Shown here: in pieces, positions 34,841-43,785 of the stretch
Layout of the letters: each line of letters opens with the position of its first letter
Position numbering within the stretch: the first letter of the stretch is position 1
Source: Bacteroidales bacterium
Lineage (GTDB): Bacteria; Bacteroidota; Bacteroidia; Bacteroidales; Tenuifilaceae
DNA: 64,000 nucleotides
Assembly (NCBI GenBank): GCA_013376985.1
Contig: JACABB010000026.1
Span: 1-64,000 of the forward strand
Direction of reading: 5' to 3'
Translations under genes and position numbers: made by a program
Notes under the pieces: generated by a model
Told to the model about the DNA's origin: nothing
What the model saw: only the letters and a program-made list of their open reading frames with translations
The model's database searches: none

Positions 34841-35854
34841 ATGACACAACTAAAAACAACTTACATGGGGCTTGATCTTAAAAATCCTTTGATTGTAGGA
34901 GCATCGTCCCTTACCTCCGATTTGGAAATACTAAAAACTATTGAAAATGCAGGTGCAGGTGCAATTGTTGTTAAATCACTTTTTGAGGAGCAAATTCAAC
35001 TTGAAGAACTTGAATTACAAAATGAACTCGATGAGTATACCGAACGTCATGCTGAAATGGTTAATCTCTTCCCTACCCTAAAACATGCAGGAACAAAAGA
35101 GCATCTTTTTAAACTTAGAAAGGCAAAAGAAATAATCAAAATTCCAATTATAGCCAGCTTAAATGCCATTCATGCCGACACTTGGGCAGAATACGCTCTT
35201 GAGATTGAGAAAACTGGAGTTGATGGTATTGAGCTGAACTTTTATACAACCCCAAAAGATTTTGAAGTTGAAGGAAAAACAATAATTCAATCCCAACTTA
35301 ACATTCTTCAAGATGTAAGAAAGGCTATTAAAATACCTATTAGCGTTAAGCTTAGTCCATTCTATACAAACCCATTGGATGTTATTAAACGAATGGACGG
35401 TAAGGAGGTTAATAGTTTTGTAATTTTCAATCGCCTATTTCAACCTGATATTGATATTGAAAAGGAGGAATTAACCCAAACGCTGTACCTAAGCACAAGT
35501 AACGACGCACGATTAACACTTCAGTTCACAGGTCTCCTTTATAAAAACATAGTGGCAGATATTTGTAGCTGCTCAGGCATAATGAATTCCTCTGATGCTA
35601 TAAAAATGTTACTTGCTGGCGCTACGGCTTTTGAAGTGGTTAGTTCAATTTATCAGTATGGCGTTGGTCAAATAACAACAATACTCAATGAATTAGAGAC
35701 TTGGATGGAAAGTAAGGGGTATAAAACTATTGAGGATTTCCGTGGAAAACTTGCGAAGAAAAACCTTAAAGATCCTTTTGCATACCGCAGAGCTCAGTAC
35801 GTTGAAATACTTATGCGTTCGAATGATATAATAAAGAAAACAACCATTATGTAA
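34841..35854 (+). CDS. Dihydroorotate-dehydrogenase-like flavoprotein
   Basis: The 337-residue product has the class-1 dihydroorotate-dehydrogenase barrel: KNPLIVGASSLT at the start, SLNAIHADTW, GIELNFYT, ISVKLSPFYTN and the C-terminal phosphate-binding CSCSGIMNSSDAIKMLLAGA. It is the variant group usually annotated dihydroorotate-dehydrogenase-like, often not the pyrimidine enzyme itself. The expected Cys/Ser base region is present but I cannot decide the substrate. A fragment of a second copy of this gene survives at 39613-39703, showing that its 3' half was once duplicated with the chemotaxis genes downstream. A strong hairpin terminator follows. Confidence 0.85.
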   Translation: MTQLKTTYMGLDLKNPLIVGASSLTSDLEILKTIENAGAGAIVVKSLFEEQIQLEELELQNELDEYTERHAEMVNLFPTLKHAGTKEHLFKLRKAKEIIKIPIIASLNAIHADTWAEYALEIEKTGVDGIELNFYTTPKDFEVEGKTIIQSQLNILQDVRKAIKIPISVKLSPFYTNPLDVIKRMDGKEVNSFVIFNRLFQPDIDIEKEELTQTLYLSTSNDARLTLQFTGLLYKNIVADICSCSGIMNSSDAIKMLLAGATAFEVVSSIYQYGVGQITTILNELETWMESKGYKTIEDFRGKLAKKNLKDPFAYRRAQYVEILMRSNDIIKKTTIM

Positions 35855-35892
35855 ATTAAGTTTTTTATTTTGTTCAACCTCAAAAGGAATTT

Positions 35893-35939
35893 ATTCCAAT
35901 ACAATTTCAAGTGAAATTTGAAATTGTGTTGGAATTTTT
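35893..35939 (+). terminator. Intrinsic terminator after the dihydroorotate-dehydrogenase-like gene
   Basis: ATTCCAATACAATTTCAA pairs with the segment ending at 35935, giving an 18-bp stem with one mismatch region, followed by TTTTT. A diverged copy of the same terminator lies at 39773-39821. Confidence 0.85.
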
Positions 35940-36566
35940 ATTGATAATATATTGCGCCGCATAAAAATTAATAATAGTCAAAACCTTGAGCTGAATGAGT
36001 TTCTCTAAGGAATTTTTTTCTTGAAGAATTAGTAAATATGCCTTAACCCGATTTATCATGTGTTATAAGATACAAACAAACTAGTAAATTATCTATATTT
36101 TAAGTAATAAATCAATTTTTGAAATGATGAAATAACATATATTATCTAATTATTCTATATCTTCACAATCACGCTTCTAAAAACCATATTTGTACAACCC
36201 TGTATACTATTTTTTTGTAGTACACACCAATAATATCTTATAATTTACTATGATTTTTAGTGAGGCTAAAAAAAATATTTGTCTGAGACCTAATAATGGA
36301 CTGATTGTATAGGTTATGATAGAAATAATTTTATGATCTTTATCTTCAAAATTTTCAAAAAAAAACATTATAAATTTATAAGCAATTTTAAAACATCCTG
36401 ACCCAAAGGGCAGCACTTGAAATCAAGATTAATAGTTATTTAAAAAGAAAAATTCTAAGTAATCGAAATCTGAGACATTATTAGCTGTAAATGAATGAAC
36501 TATAGGGTGATTGATTGCCTAACAACAAATTTTTGAAGAAATTATTTAGACATAAAAATTAACAAA
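35940..36566. other. Long A/T-rich leader region before the first chemotaxis cassette
   Basis: This 627-bp stretch has no convincing gene; short frames inside it lack starts, signal peptides and any coding bias. Parts align with 39822-40533 (for example ATAATAGTC near 35970 and near 39850, and TTTGTACAA near 36190 and near 40246), so the leader was duplicated with the cassette and then diverged. The promoter of the cassette must lie here, but no full consensus pair is visible. Confidence 0.5.
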
Positions 36567-37091
36567 ATGAAAGTAGAAGAAACCACGAAAAGACTCACCT
36601 CATACCTTTCGTTCACGCTGAATGATGAGGAGTTTGCAACCAATGTTGGCTCTGTAATGAGCATCTTAGAGATGCCAAAAATTACAAAACTCCCAAATGC
36701 CCCTAGCTATATGAGGGGTATAATTAACCTCCGTGGCGAGGTTCTACCTGTAATAGATATACACTATAAGTTCGGCTTGCCCGAGGCAAAAATCACATCG
36801 AGTACCTGTATCCTTGTTATGGAGGCAACGGTTGAAGGCCAGTATATAAGGTTTGGGATTCTGGTTGATTCTGTTAATGAGGTTCACGACATAGAGCCTA
36901 AGAAAATACTTCCAACGCCAACGCTTGGAAGTAAGTATAGATCCGATTTTCTTGAAGGAATTTATCAGAATAGCGAATCATTCATTATGATTGTTGATAT
37001 TGAGCAAGTTTTAATGGCCGATGAGGTAACTGTCTTGAGTACTTCCACCCCAGAGGTTATTCCCGATGAAATTAATGAGCAATCTAATTGA
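36567..37091 (+). CDS. cheW: CheW-like chemotaxis coupling protein, copy 1
   Basis: The 174-residue protein is a single CheW domain (about 10-150): YLSFTLNDEEFA, MRGIINLRGEVLPVIDI, FGILVDSVNEV and SFIMIVDIEQVLM. CheW links chemoreceptors to the kinase CheA at the cytosolic base of receptor arrays. The C-terminal 25 residues are acidic and Ser/Thr-rich. It is the first gene of a three-gene cassette with an outer-membrane barrel and a receptor. Bases 36593-36862 are identical to the second copy at 40560-40829, while the last quarter of the gene differs at many positions. Confidence 0.95.
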   Translation: MKVEETTKRLTSYLSFTLNDEEFATNVGSVMSILEMPKITKLPNAPSYMRGIINLRGEVLPVIDIHYKFGLPEAKITSSTCILVMEATVEGQYIRFGILVDSVNEVHDIEPKKILPTPTLGSKYRSDFLEGIYQNSESFIMIVDIEQVLMADEVTVLSTSTPEVIPDEINEQSN

Positions 37092-37098
37092 TTATGCA

Positions 37099-37923
37099 AT
37101 GAAAGTAAGGTTATTGCTAGTTATTTTCTTGCTTATTCAAAAGGGGTTAATTGGGCAGGAACAGGAGAAACCCCAATTTACTAAAGCCATCGAAGACAAT
37201 TCTTATTTTGTAGAAGAGGCATACAATCAGGAGGCTGGGGTTGTTCAGCATATAAGCAGTGGCTACTATAAAATGAGCCCCACAAAGGATTTTATGTACT
37301 CATTTACCCAGGAGTGGCCTGTAGGTTCCGAAAAGCATCAATTAAGCTACACCGTTGGTTATTCATGGCTAAACTCCAATTCCACAAATGGAATTCCCGA
37401 TTTCCTTATTAACTACAGGTACCAACTTACTGGACATGATGATTTTATAACACTCGCTCCACGATTTTCGATAATTCTTCCAACTGGAAGTGAGAATAAA
37501 GGGCTGGGCAATGGTGTTCTGGGTTATCAGTTCAATTTAGCAATGAGTAAAAGACTTACCAATGCCTTTGCTTGCCATGCAAATGTGGGATTAACATTAT
37601 TGCCAAACGTAAAATCCTTTGATTTATTGAACAATGAGAATAAAAACAACCTCCTAAATATTAACATGGGGGCAAGTTTAATCTGGCTAGCTACACAGAA
37701 ATTGAACCTGATGTTCGAAGTTCTTCATAATATTTACAGGATACCGAATCCGAGCAACAAAATGGAAACGGTACACGAAACAGTTGTAAGCCCTGGTTTT
37801 AGGTATGCAATTGATGTAAAGCAGCTACAAATAGTGCCAGGTATAGCAATACCTACAACCATTCGGGATGGTAAGTCCGATACAGGGATTTTCTTCTACC
37901 TATCCTTCGAGCACCCATTTTAA
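37099..37923 (+). CDS. Outer-membrane beta-barrel protein of the chemotaxis cassette, copy 1
   Basis: The ATG at 37099 ([12 protein letters not shown]), seven bases after the cheW stop, gives 274 residues with a signal peptide cut near GLIGQ at 20. The mature chain shows amphipathic strands ([44 protein letters not shown]), resembling the MetA-pathway/PF13557-type outer-membrane transporters, and ends in LSFEHPF. An upstream in-frame ATG at 37066 overlaps cheW and lacks a signal sequence. Placement between a CheW and a chemoreceptor is unusual: it may carry or bind the ligand sensed by the receptor. Bases 37184-37421 are identical to the second copy. Confidence 0.82.
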   Translation: MKVRLLLVIFLLIQKGLIGQEQEKPQFTKAIEDNSYFVEEAYNQEAGVVQHISSGYYKMSPTKDFMYSFTQEWPVGSEKHQLSYTVGYSWLNSNSTNGIPDFLINYRYQLTGHDDFITLAPRFSIILPTGSENKGLGNGVLGYQFNLAMSKRLTNAFACHANVGLTLLPNVKSFDLLNNENKNNLLNINMGASLIWLATQKLNLMFEVLHNIYRIPNPSNKMETVHETVVSPGFRYAIDVKQLQIVPGIAIPTTIRDGKSDTGIFFYLSFEHPF

Positions 37924-37955
37924 AAACAGTTAATAAACAAAATAATTTTACGATT

Positions 37956-39608
37956 ATGAAAAATTTAAAAATTGCGCAAAAGTTAATACTTAGCTTCTCT
38001 ATTGTAACCATAACTTTTGTAATGGTTTCTGTTTACCAAATAGATCAACGGCATCATCTATCTAGAATACAGCACGGCGGGATAATCCGCTCAAATGCTC
38101 TTGCTAATATAAAAGAGGTTAAAGCAATGGGAACTATACTCTACCAGGATGTTGCAAATGCTGTTATCAATAGGGATTTAATAGAGAATATGAAAACATG
38201 GAGAGATGACAAAGCAAATACCTTAAGCGATTTAGATAATCTTGAAAAAGGTTTAGATACAAGTACGGAGAAAGAACTTCTGAAGGAGTGTCGTGAACAC
38301 TTGAAAAATCTATTTTCACTATTTGAGGATGAGATGCTACCCCTGATTAAAGCAGATAGCTCAATGGCTGCAATTCGTGTAGTTGATGCAAAATTCGATA
38401 CAGTATTATCGAGCCTTGAGGTTGATGTAGAGAAAATCGCTACTTTGATAGAAGCAGATAATAAAGCTTCCGATAAACTTTTTGATTCAACGGCAAATGA
38501 AGCTTTCATTTTTACAATGATTATAAATGTTATTGCCGTTATTATTGCCATAATTTTCACCTATGTAATGATAAATTTAATTGCAAAACCTTTGAATAAG
38601 GGTGTTGTATTTGTTAATGAGATTTCAAAGGGAAACCTAATGGTAAAGCTTGATATTGAGCAAAAGGATGAGGTGGGTATTTTAGCATCCTCATTAAAAA
38701 ATATGGTTGTAAAACTAAATAGTATAATAGGAAATATTGTTTTAGGTGCCAATAATATTGCAGAAGCGAGTTCACAAATGAGTCACACGTCTCAGCAACT
38801 TTCCCAAGGAGCAAATGAGCAGGCCTCTTCTGTTGAGGAGGTTTCATCAACCATGGAGGAGATTACATCAATTATAGAGCAGAATAGCCAAAATGCCTTA
38901 CAAACCGAAAAAATATCCGTGGCATCTTATCAGGGGATGAACGATGTGGCAACCCGCGCTAACAATGCTGTTGAGGCCAATAGAACAATCGCCGATAAGA
39001 TAAAAATAATAAACGATATAGCATTCCAAACCAATATTCTTGCACTTAACGCTGCGGTTGAGGCTGCCCGTGCTGGTGAGTACGGGAGGGGTTTTGCTGT
39101 AGTTGCCGCCGAAGTAAGAAAACTTGCCGAACGAAGCAAGGTTGCTGCGGATGAGATTGTTTCTCTATCACAAAGCAGTTTATCACTATCAGAAGGGGCT
39201 GGAAAAAAAATGATGAACTTAATGCCCGAACTCGAAAAGACCACCCAGATGGTGCAGGAGATATCCGCTGCTAGCGCAGAGCAAACCAATGGATCCGCTC
39301 AGATAAATGGGGCAATACAACAGCTAAATCAGATTACCCAGCAAAATGCATCGGCAAGTGAGGAGCTTGCAGCTAGCGCAGAGGAACTTGCAAATCAGGC
39401 AGAGCAGCTAAAAGATTTTGTATCTTTCTTCAAAATTGAAAAGGAGAGCAAGGCAATGCATATAAATAAACCCCATGCCACTCCTACTCCTAAAAAAGAA
39501 ATAACTGTTAAGAAAACCACAAAGCAATTTGTTCCAACAGCGAAGAAAACCTCTGGCATCAATCTTAACCTTAAGGAGCATGATGATAAAAATTATGAAA
39601 ACTTTTAG
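37956..39608 (+). CDS. Methyl-accepting chemotaxis protein, copy 1
   Basis: The 550-residue receptor has a membrane segment at about 10-28, a periplasmic four-helix-bundle sensor (about 30-185), a second membrane segment (about 188-212), a HAMP domain (about 213-265) and a full signalling domain with the canonical tip [19 protein letters not shown] near 360-378. A Lys-rich linker of about 50 residues follows and the chain ends in NYENF, similar to the NWETF CheR-binding tail of enterobacterial Tar and Tsr. The methylation helices carry EE/EQ pairs (for example [12 protein letters not shown]). It is the third gene of the first cassette. A pseudogene scrap begins five bases after its stop. Confidence 0.96.
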   Translation: MKNLKIAQKLILSFSIVTITFVMVSVYQIDQRHHLSRIQHGGIIRSNALANIKEVKAMGTILYQDVANAVINRDLIENMKTWRDDKANTLSDLDNLEKGLDTSTEKELLKECREHLKNLFSLFEDEMLPLIKADSSMAAIRVVDAKFDTVLSSLEVDVEKIATLIEADNKASDKLFDSTANEAFIFTMIINVIAVIIAIIFTYVMINLIAKPLNKGVVFVNEISKGNLMVKLDIEQKDEVGILASSLKNMVVKLNSIIGNIVLGANNIAEASSQMSHTSQQLSQGANEQASSVEEVSSTMEEITSIIEQNSQNALQTEKISVASYQGMNDVATRANNAVEANRTIADKIKIINDIAFQTNILALNAAVEAARAGEYGRGFAVVAAEVRKLAERSKVAADEIVSLSQSSLSLSEGAGKKMMNLMPELEKTTQMVQEISAASAEQTNGSAQINGAIQQLNQITQQNASASEELAASAEELANQAEQLKDFVSFFKIEKESKAMHINKPHATPTPKKEITVKKTTKQFVPTAKKTSGINLNLKEHDDKNYENF

Positions 39609-39612
39609 AGCA

Positions 39613-39703
39613 TAACAAATCCATTGGATTGGATGGCAAGGAGGTTAGTAACTTTGCAATTTTCAACCGTTTTTTTTTAATCTGAAATAGATATTAATAA
39701 AGC
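39613..39703 (+). pseudogene. Remnant of a dihydroorotate-dehydrogenase-like gene
   Basis: This 91-bp stretch aligns with 35375-35475 inside the intact gene. ACAAATCCATTGGAT matches at 14 of 15 bases, then 11-13 bases are missing, then GGCAAGGAGGTT onward encodes DGKEVSNFAIFNR against DGKEVNSFVIFNR in the parent before a stop. Many differences are at third codon positions. The remnant starts within five bases of the MCP stop and marks the junction of a tandem duplication whose unit ran from about codon 178 of the parent to the end of the receptor. Confidence 0.85.
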
Positions 39704-39706
39704 AAG

Positions 39707-39735
39707 CACCTTATATCGAACTCATGTTAAATAGG
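39707..39735 (+). repeat. Dispersed 29-bp repeat, copy 2
   Basis: The repeat with core ATCGAACTCATGTTAAATA matches 96-124 at 25 of 29 bases. It lies where the duplicated dehydrogenase gene was deleted, so it may have taken part in the loss. Confidence 0.55.
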
Positions 39736-39772
39736 TTTTTGGGTTATTAATTAATCCCTCCAAAGAAAAATT

Positions 39773-39821
39773 ATTCCAACACAAATTCAAGTAATATTTG
39801 AATTTATGTTGGAATTTTTTT
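39773..39821 (+). terminator. Duplicated intrinsic terminator
   Basis: ATTCCAACACAAATTCAA pairs with the segment 39798-39815 and is followed by TTTTTT. It is the diverged second copy of the terminator at 35893-35939 and now serves the first receptor gene. Confidence 0.85.
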
Positions 39822-39936
39822 ATTGAAAATATTTTATATCACATAGGAACTTATAATAGTCCAATTGCTGGTTCTAATAAATTTCAGTACGGAATAAATG
39901 TATCAAATCAATTGTACCAGATGTTCAAAATAAGTA

Positions 39937-39961
39937 CTAAATAACATCGGTTCGATGTAAG
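39937..39961 (-). repeat. Dispersed repeat, inverted copy
   Basis: The reverse complement reads CTTACATCGAACCGATGTTA and matches the start of the repeat at 96-124, including CTTACATCGAAC without mismatch. Confidence 0.5.
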
Positions 39962-40111
39962 AAACAATGTATTAATCTAATCAACCCGTTTATTTTATTT
40001 GAAACAATGGAAAACTGGAGGATATAAGCAAGAATATAACTTCTTATTTCCCAATATTACATTCACAAATAATAAATATGTAAACAATTGTTTATCATAT
40101 TATTAGTATAA

Positions 40112-40139
40112 TTTATTATATTGAATTCACGTTAAATAG
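40112..40139 (+). repeat. Dispersed repeat, third direct copy
   Basis: TTATATTGAATTCACGTTAAATAG aligns with the core of 39707-39735, with three or four changes. Confidence 0.45.
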
Positions 40140-40533
40140 TTGGTCAATTACTATATTCCATTTTAAAAACAATGAAACAACGCATTGAAAAAGGTGATTT
40201 ATCTCATTATTATACATTCCCACTATTTCATTTCTACAAATTATTTTTGTACAATACAGTTTATTAAATTTTCACAACCTATACAACCGTTATTCTTAAT
40301 TTATATTAGTATTTCCAGTGGTTAATAATATGAGACTTGATAATATAATTATCTAATAGGAATAACTTTATGATATTGAAATCCTAATTAATGATTAACT
40401 AAAACAATAATGCTAAATAATAAATATCGCAAACTGCGATGTTTTTTAGCTTTAAGTAAATGAAATTCCAAATTAGCGGAATTTACATGATGATAGGTTT
40501 AAAAAAAATTGTTGAGACACAAAAATTAATAAA

Positions 40534-41061
40534 ATGAAAATAGAAGAAACCACAAAAAAACTCACCTCATACCTTTCGTTCACGCTGAATGATGAGGAGT
40601 TTGCAACCAATGTTGGCTCTGTAATGAGCATCTTAGAGATGCCAAAAATTACAAAACTCCCAAATGCCCCTAGCTATATGAGGGGTATAATTAACCTCCG
40701 TGGCGAGGTTCTACCTGTAATAGATATACACTATAAGTTCGGCTTGCCCGAGGCAAAAATCACATCGAGTACCTGTATCCTTGTTATGGAGGCAACGGTT
40801 GAAGGCCAGTATATAAGGTTTGGGATTCTAGTTGATGCTGTTAATGAGGTTCACGAAATAGAGCCAAGCAAAATACTTCCAACGCCAACGCTTGGAAGTA
40901 AGTATAGATCCGATTTTCTCGAAGGAATCTACCAGAATAATGATTCATTTATAATGATTGTTGACATTGAAAATGTTTTAATGGCCGATGAGGTAGCTGT
41001 ATTGAGTACCTCTATCCCCGATGCAATTCCTGATGAAGTTGATCAACGAACAATCAAATAA
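40534..41061 (+). CDS. cheW: CheW-like chemotaxis coupling protein, copy 2
   Basis: The 175-residue CheW domain protein differs from copy 1 only in the first ten residues (KIEETTKK) and after about residue 100 (VDAVNEVHEIEPSKIL, QNNDSFIMIVDIENVLM). Bases 40560-40829 are identical to copy 1, silent sites included, although the flanking leader has diverged strongly. It couples the downstream receptor to a CheA encoded elsewhere. The stop codon overlaps an ATG that precedes the barrel gene start by five bases. Confidence 0.95.
   Translation: MKIEETTKKLTSYLSFTLNDEEFATNVGSVMSILEMPKITKLPNAPSYMRGIINLRGEVLPVIDIHYKFGLPEAKITSSTCILVMEATVEGQYIRFGILVDAVNEVHEIEPSKILPTPTLGSKYRSDFLEGIYQNNDSFIMIVDIENVLMADEVAVLSTSIPDAIPDEVDQRTIK
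40560..40829 (+). repeat. 270-bp block identical to 36593-36862
   Basis: Reading both copies base by base shows no difference over 270 bp within cheW. A second block, 41151-41388, is identical over 238 bp to 37184-37421 within the barrel gene. Between and around these blocks the copies differ, a mosaic expected from gene conversion. Confidence 0.85.
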
Positions 41062-41065
41062 TGCA

Positions 41066-41890
41066 ATGAGAATAAGGCTATTGTTAATCTTTTTAGTTCT
41101 TATCCAAAAGGGATTAATTGGGCAGGAACAGGAAAAAACCAAGTTTGTTGAAGCCATCGAAGACAATTCTTATTTTGTAGAAGAGGCATACAATCAGGAG
41201 GCTGGGGTTGTTCAGCATATAAGCAGTGGCTACTATAAAATGAGCCCCACAAAGGATTTTATGTACTCATTTACCCAGGAGTGGCCTGTAGGTTCCGAAA
41301 AGCATCAATTAAGCTACACCGTTGGTTATTCATGGCTAAACTCCAATTCCACAAATGGAATTCCCGATTTCCTTATTAACTACAGGTATCAACTCACAGG
41401 ACATGATGATTTTATAACACTCGCTCCCCGATTTTCGATAATTTTTCCAACCGGAAACGAGAATAAAGGGCTGGGCAATGGTGTTCTGGGTTATCAGTTC
41501 AATCTGCCAATGAGCAAAAGGCTTACAAATGCCTTTGCTTGCCATGCAAATGTGGGATTAACACTTTTACCAGGTGCTAAATCCGTTGATTTATCCAACA
41601 ATGAGAATAAAAACAACCTCCTGAATATCAACATGGGGGCAAGTTTAATCTGGCTAGCTACACAGAAATTGAACCTGATGTTCGAAGTTCTTCATAATAT
41701 TTACAGGATACCGAATCCGAGCAACAAAATGGAAACGGTACACGAAACAGTTGTAAGCCCTGGTTTTAGGTATGCAATTGATGTAAAGCAGCTACAAATA
41801 GTGCCAGGTATAGCAATACCTACAACCATTCGGGATGGTAAGTCCGATACAGGGATTTTCTTTTACCTATCCTTCGAACATCCATTTTAA
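41066..41890 (+). CDS. Outer-membrane beta-barrel protein of the chemotaxis cassette, copy 2
   Basis: The ATG at 41066 (MRIRLLLIFLVL) gives 274 residues, the same length as copy 1, with a signal peptide cut near GLIGQ. Changes against copy 1 cluster in the signal peptide, at residues about 22-30, and in the loop [20 protein letters not shown]; the first and last thirds are otherwise nearly identical. It ends in LSFEHPF. The same cassette order (cheW, barrel, receptor) and the same spacing are kept, which implies selection for the three genes together. Confidence 0.82.
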   Translation: MRIRLLLIFLVLIQKGLIGQEQEKTKFVEAIEDNSYFVEEAYNQEAGVVQHISSGYYKMSPTKDFMYSFTQEWPVGSEKHQLSYTVGYSWLNSNSTNGIPDFLINYRYQLTGHDDFITLAPRFSIIFPTGNENKGLGNGVLGYQFNLPMSKRLTNAFACHANVGLTLLPGAKSVDLSNNENKNNLLNINMGASLIWLATQKLNLMFEVLHNIYRIPNPSNKMETVHETVVSPGFRYAIDVKQLQIVPGIAIPTTIRDGKSDTGIFFYLSFEHPF

Positions 41891-41921
41891 TAATAGTTAA
41901 TAACAAAATAATTTGACAGTC

Positions 41922-43565
41922 ATGAAAAATCTAAAAATTGCCCAAAAGCTGATACTTAGCTTCTTTATTGTAATATCTCTTTTTGTAATGGTATCTATTT
42001 ACCAATTGTATCAACAGAAAAACTTATCTAAATTACAGGATGAAGGGGTTCTCCGCTCAAATGCTCTTATTAATATGAAAGATGTTGAGGCATTAGGAAC
42101 TAAACTCTACCAGGATGTTGCTAATGCAGTTATTAACAGGGATTTAATAACAAGTCAAAAAGCATGGAATGATGATAAAGCAGACGCATTAAAAGAGTTA
42201 GATAATATTGAAATAATTGCAAATACAAGAATTGAGAAAGACCTTGTTGTTGAGATTCGTGGTTATATGAAAAATCTATTTTCAGTATTTGAAGATGAAA
42301 TGTTACCTCTGATTAAAGCCGATAGCTCAACGGCTGCAATTCGTGTTGTTGATGCAAAATTCGACGTAATACTAGCAAATCTTGATGTTTCTATAAATAA
42401 GCTGGTTGCTTACAACGAAGTAGAGAATAAAGATGGCGATATACTCTTTGATTCAACTACAAATAGTGTATTTATTTTTTCAACGGTTGTAAATATTATT
42501 GCCGTAATTATTGCTATAATTTTTGTTTATATAATGGTAAACTTAATTGCCAAGCCATTGAATAAGGGGGTAATATTTGCCAATGAAATTTCAAAAGGTA
42601 ACCTATTGGTACAGCTTGATATTGACCAAAAGGATGAGGTGGGTATTTTAGCCTCATCATTAAGTGATATGGTTGTAAAGTTAAAGGATATAATAGGAAA
42701 TATTGTTTTAGGAGCCGATAATATTGCATCAGCAAGTTTACAGATGAGCAGTACATCACAGCAACTTTCCCAAGGAGCGAATGAACAGGCAGCTTCTGTT
42801 GAAGAGGTATCATCAACCATGGAGGAGATTACATCGATTATTGAACAGAATAGCCAAAATGCTTCGCATACTGAAAAGATATCCGTAGCTGCATATCAGG
42901 GCATGAACGAAGTAGCAAATGGTGCTAACAATACAGTTGAAGCCAATAGAACAATTGCTGATAAGATAAAAATAATAAATGATATAGCATTCCAAACCAA
43001 TATTCTTGCACTTAACGCTGCGGTTGAGGCTGCCCGCGCCGGTGAATATGGTAGAGGTTTTGCTGTAGTTGCCGCCGAAGTAAGAAAACTTGCAGAACGA
43101 AGCAAAGTTGCTGCTGATGAGATTGTTGCGCTATCGCAAAAAAGTTTACAGCTATCGGAAGGGGCTGGAATAAAATTAATGAGCCTTATGCCCGAACTCG
43201 AGAAAACCACCCAGATGGTGCAGGAGATATCCGCTGCTAGTGCAGAGCAAACCAATGGAACTACTCAGATTAACGGGGCAATACAACAGCTAAATCAGGT
43301 TACCCAACAGAATGCATCGGCTAGCGAAGAGCTTGCAGCTGGTGCAGAAGAGCTTTCAAGTCAGGCCGAACAGCTAAAAGAGCTGGTATCCTTCTTTAAA
43401 ATTGAAAAGGAGAGCGGAGGTGTGCGTATAAATAAAACTTATGCTCCTAAAAAAGAGGTTAATACTAAGAAACCTACAACTCAATTTGTTCCCACGGGTA
43501 AGAAAACCTCTGGTATCAATCTTCATCTTAAAGAAAGTGATGATAAAAATTATGAGAATTTTTAA
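41922..43565 (+). CDS. Methyl-accepting chemotaxis protein, copy 2
   Basis: From the ATG at 41922 the product has 547 residues with the same plan as copy 1: membrane segment (about 8-26), four-helix-bundle sensor (about 30-180), second membrane segment (about 186-210), HAMP and signalling domain with tip [19 protein letters not shown]. The sensor domain is clearly related to copy 1 but diverged at many positions, so ligand specificity may differ. The C-terminal linker ends in NYENF. Bases 42771-43063 are identical to 44695-44987 in the third receptor. A TTG three codons upstream is a weaker start. Confidence 0.96.
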   Translation: MKNLKIAQKLILSFFIVISLFVMVSIYQLYQQKNLSKLQDEGVLRSNALINMKDVEALGTKLYQDVANAVINRDLITSQKAWNDDKADALKELDNIEIIANTRIEKDLVVEIRGYMKNLFSVFEDEMLPLIKADSSTAAIRVVDAKFDVILANLDVSINKLVAYNEVENKDGDILFDSTTNSVFIFSTVVNIIAVIIAIIFVYIMVNLIAKPLNKGVIFANEISKGNLLVQLDIDQKDEVGILASSLSDMVVKLKDIIGNIVLGADNIASASLQMSSTSQQLSQGANEQAASVEEVSSTMEEITSIIEQNSQNASHTEKISVAAYQGMNEVANGANNTVEANRTIADKIKIINDIAFQTNILALNAAVEAARAGEYGRGFAVVAAEVRKLAERSKVAADEIVALSQKSLQLSEGAGIKLMSLMPELEKTTQMVQEISAASAEQTNGTTQINGAIQQLNQVTQQNASASEELAAGAEELSSQAEQLKELVSFFKIEKESGGVRINKTYAPKKEVNTKKPTTQFVPTGKKTSGINLHLKESDDKNYENF

Positions 43566-43589
43566 TAAATAATTCAATATCTCTTAATT

Positions 43590-43712
43590 ATGACTGCATC
43601 AACTCTGAAAGGTTCTTTGGGTTCACGCAAACTGGTTAACTTAATCGATCTTTCAGCATTGCAAAACATAGAAGCGTTAAGGGCAAAATTCTTAAGTAAA
43701 AGGCATAGATAA
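43590..43712 (+). CDS. Possible 40-residue protein or gene remnant
   Basis: An open frame from ATG 43590 to TAA 43712 encodes 40 basic residues (start MTASTLKGSLGSRKLVNL, end FLSKRHR). It lies in the 220-bp gap between the second and third receptors. It has no signal peptide and I recognise no family. It might be a true small gene, or the end of a gene lost when the third receptor arrived. Confidence 0.25.
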   Translation: MTASTLKGSLGSRKLVNLIDLSALQNIEALRAKFLSKRHR

Positions 43713-43785
43713 CCATAATTGTTGAGATATTCATTTTAAAAATTAGAAGAGAATCATCAATATACTTATTTAATAAAATGGAAAT

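Larger units (their letters stand above)
39822..40533. other. Long A/T-rich leader before the second chemotaxis cassette
   Basis: No gene is visible in these 712 bases. The region is the diverged copy of 35940-36566 and holds two further copies of the dispersed repeat, inverted at 39937-39961 and direct at 40112-40139. A -7 like TATTTTTG box lies at 40242-40249 but lacks a -33 partner. Confidence 0.5.

Noticed and set aside
36207-36416. Open frame of 69 codons on the minus strand in the leader of the first chemotaxis cassette
   Set aside because: It lies in very A/T-rich DNA, has no plausible start context, no recognisable motif, and no counterpart in the duplicated leader.
38930-39289. 119-codon antisense frame inside the receptor genes, repeated at 42896-43255 and 44820-45179
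   Set aside because: It is conserved only because the receptor signalling domain on the other strand is conserved; there is no start context and the product looks like a reverse translation shadow.
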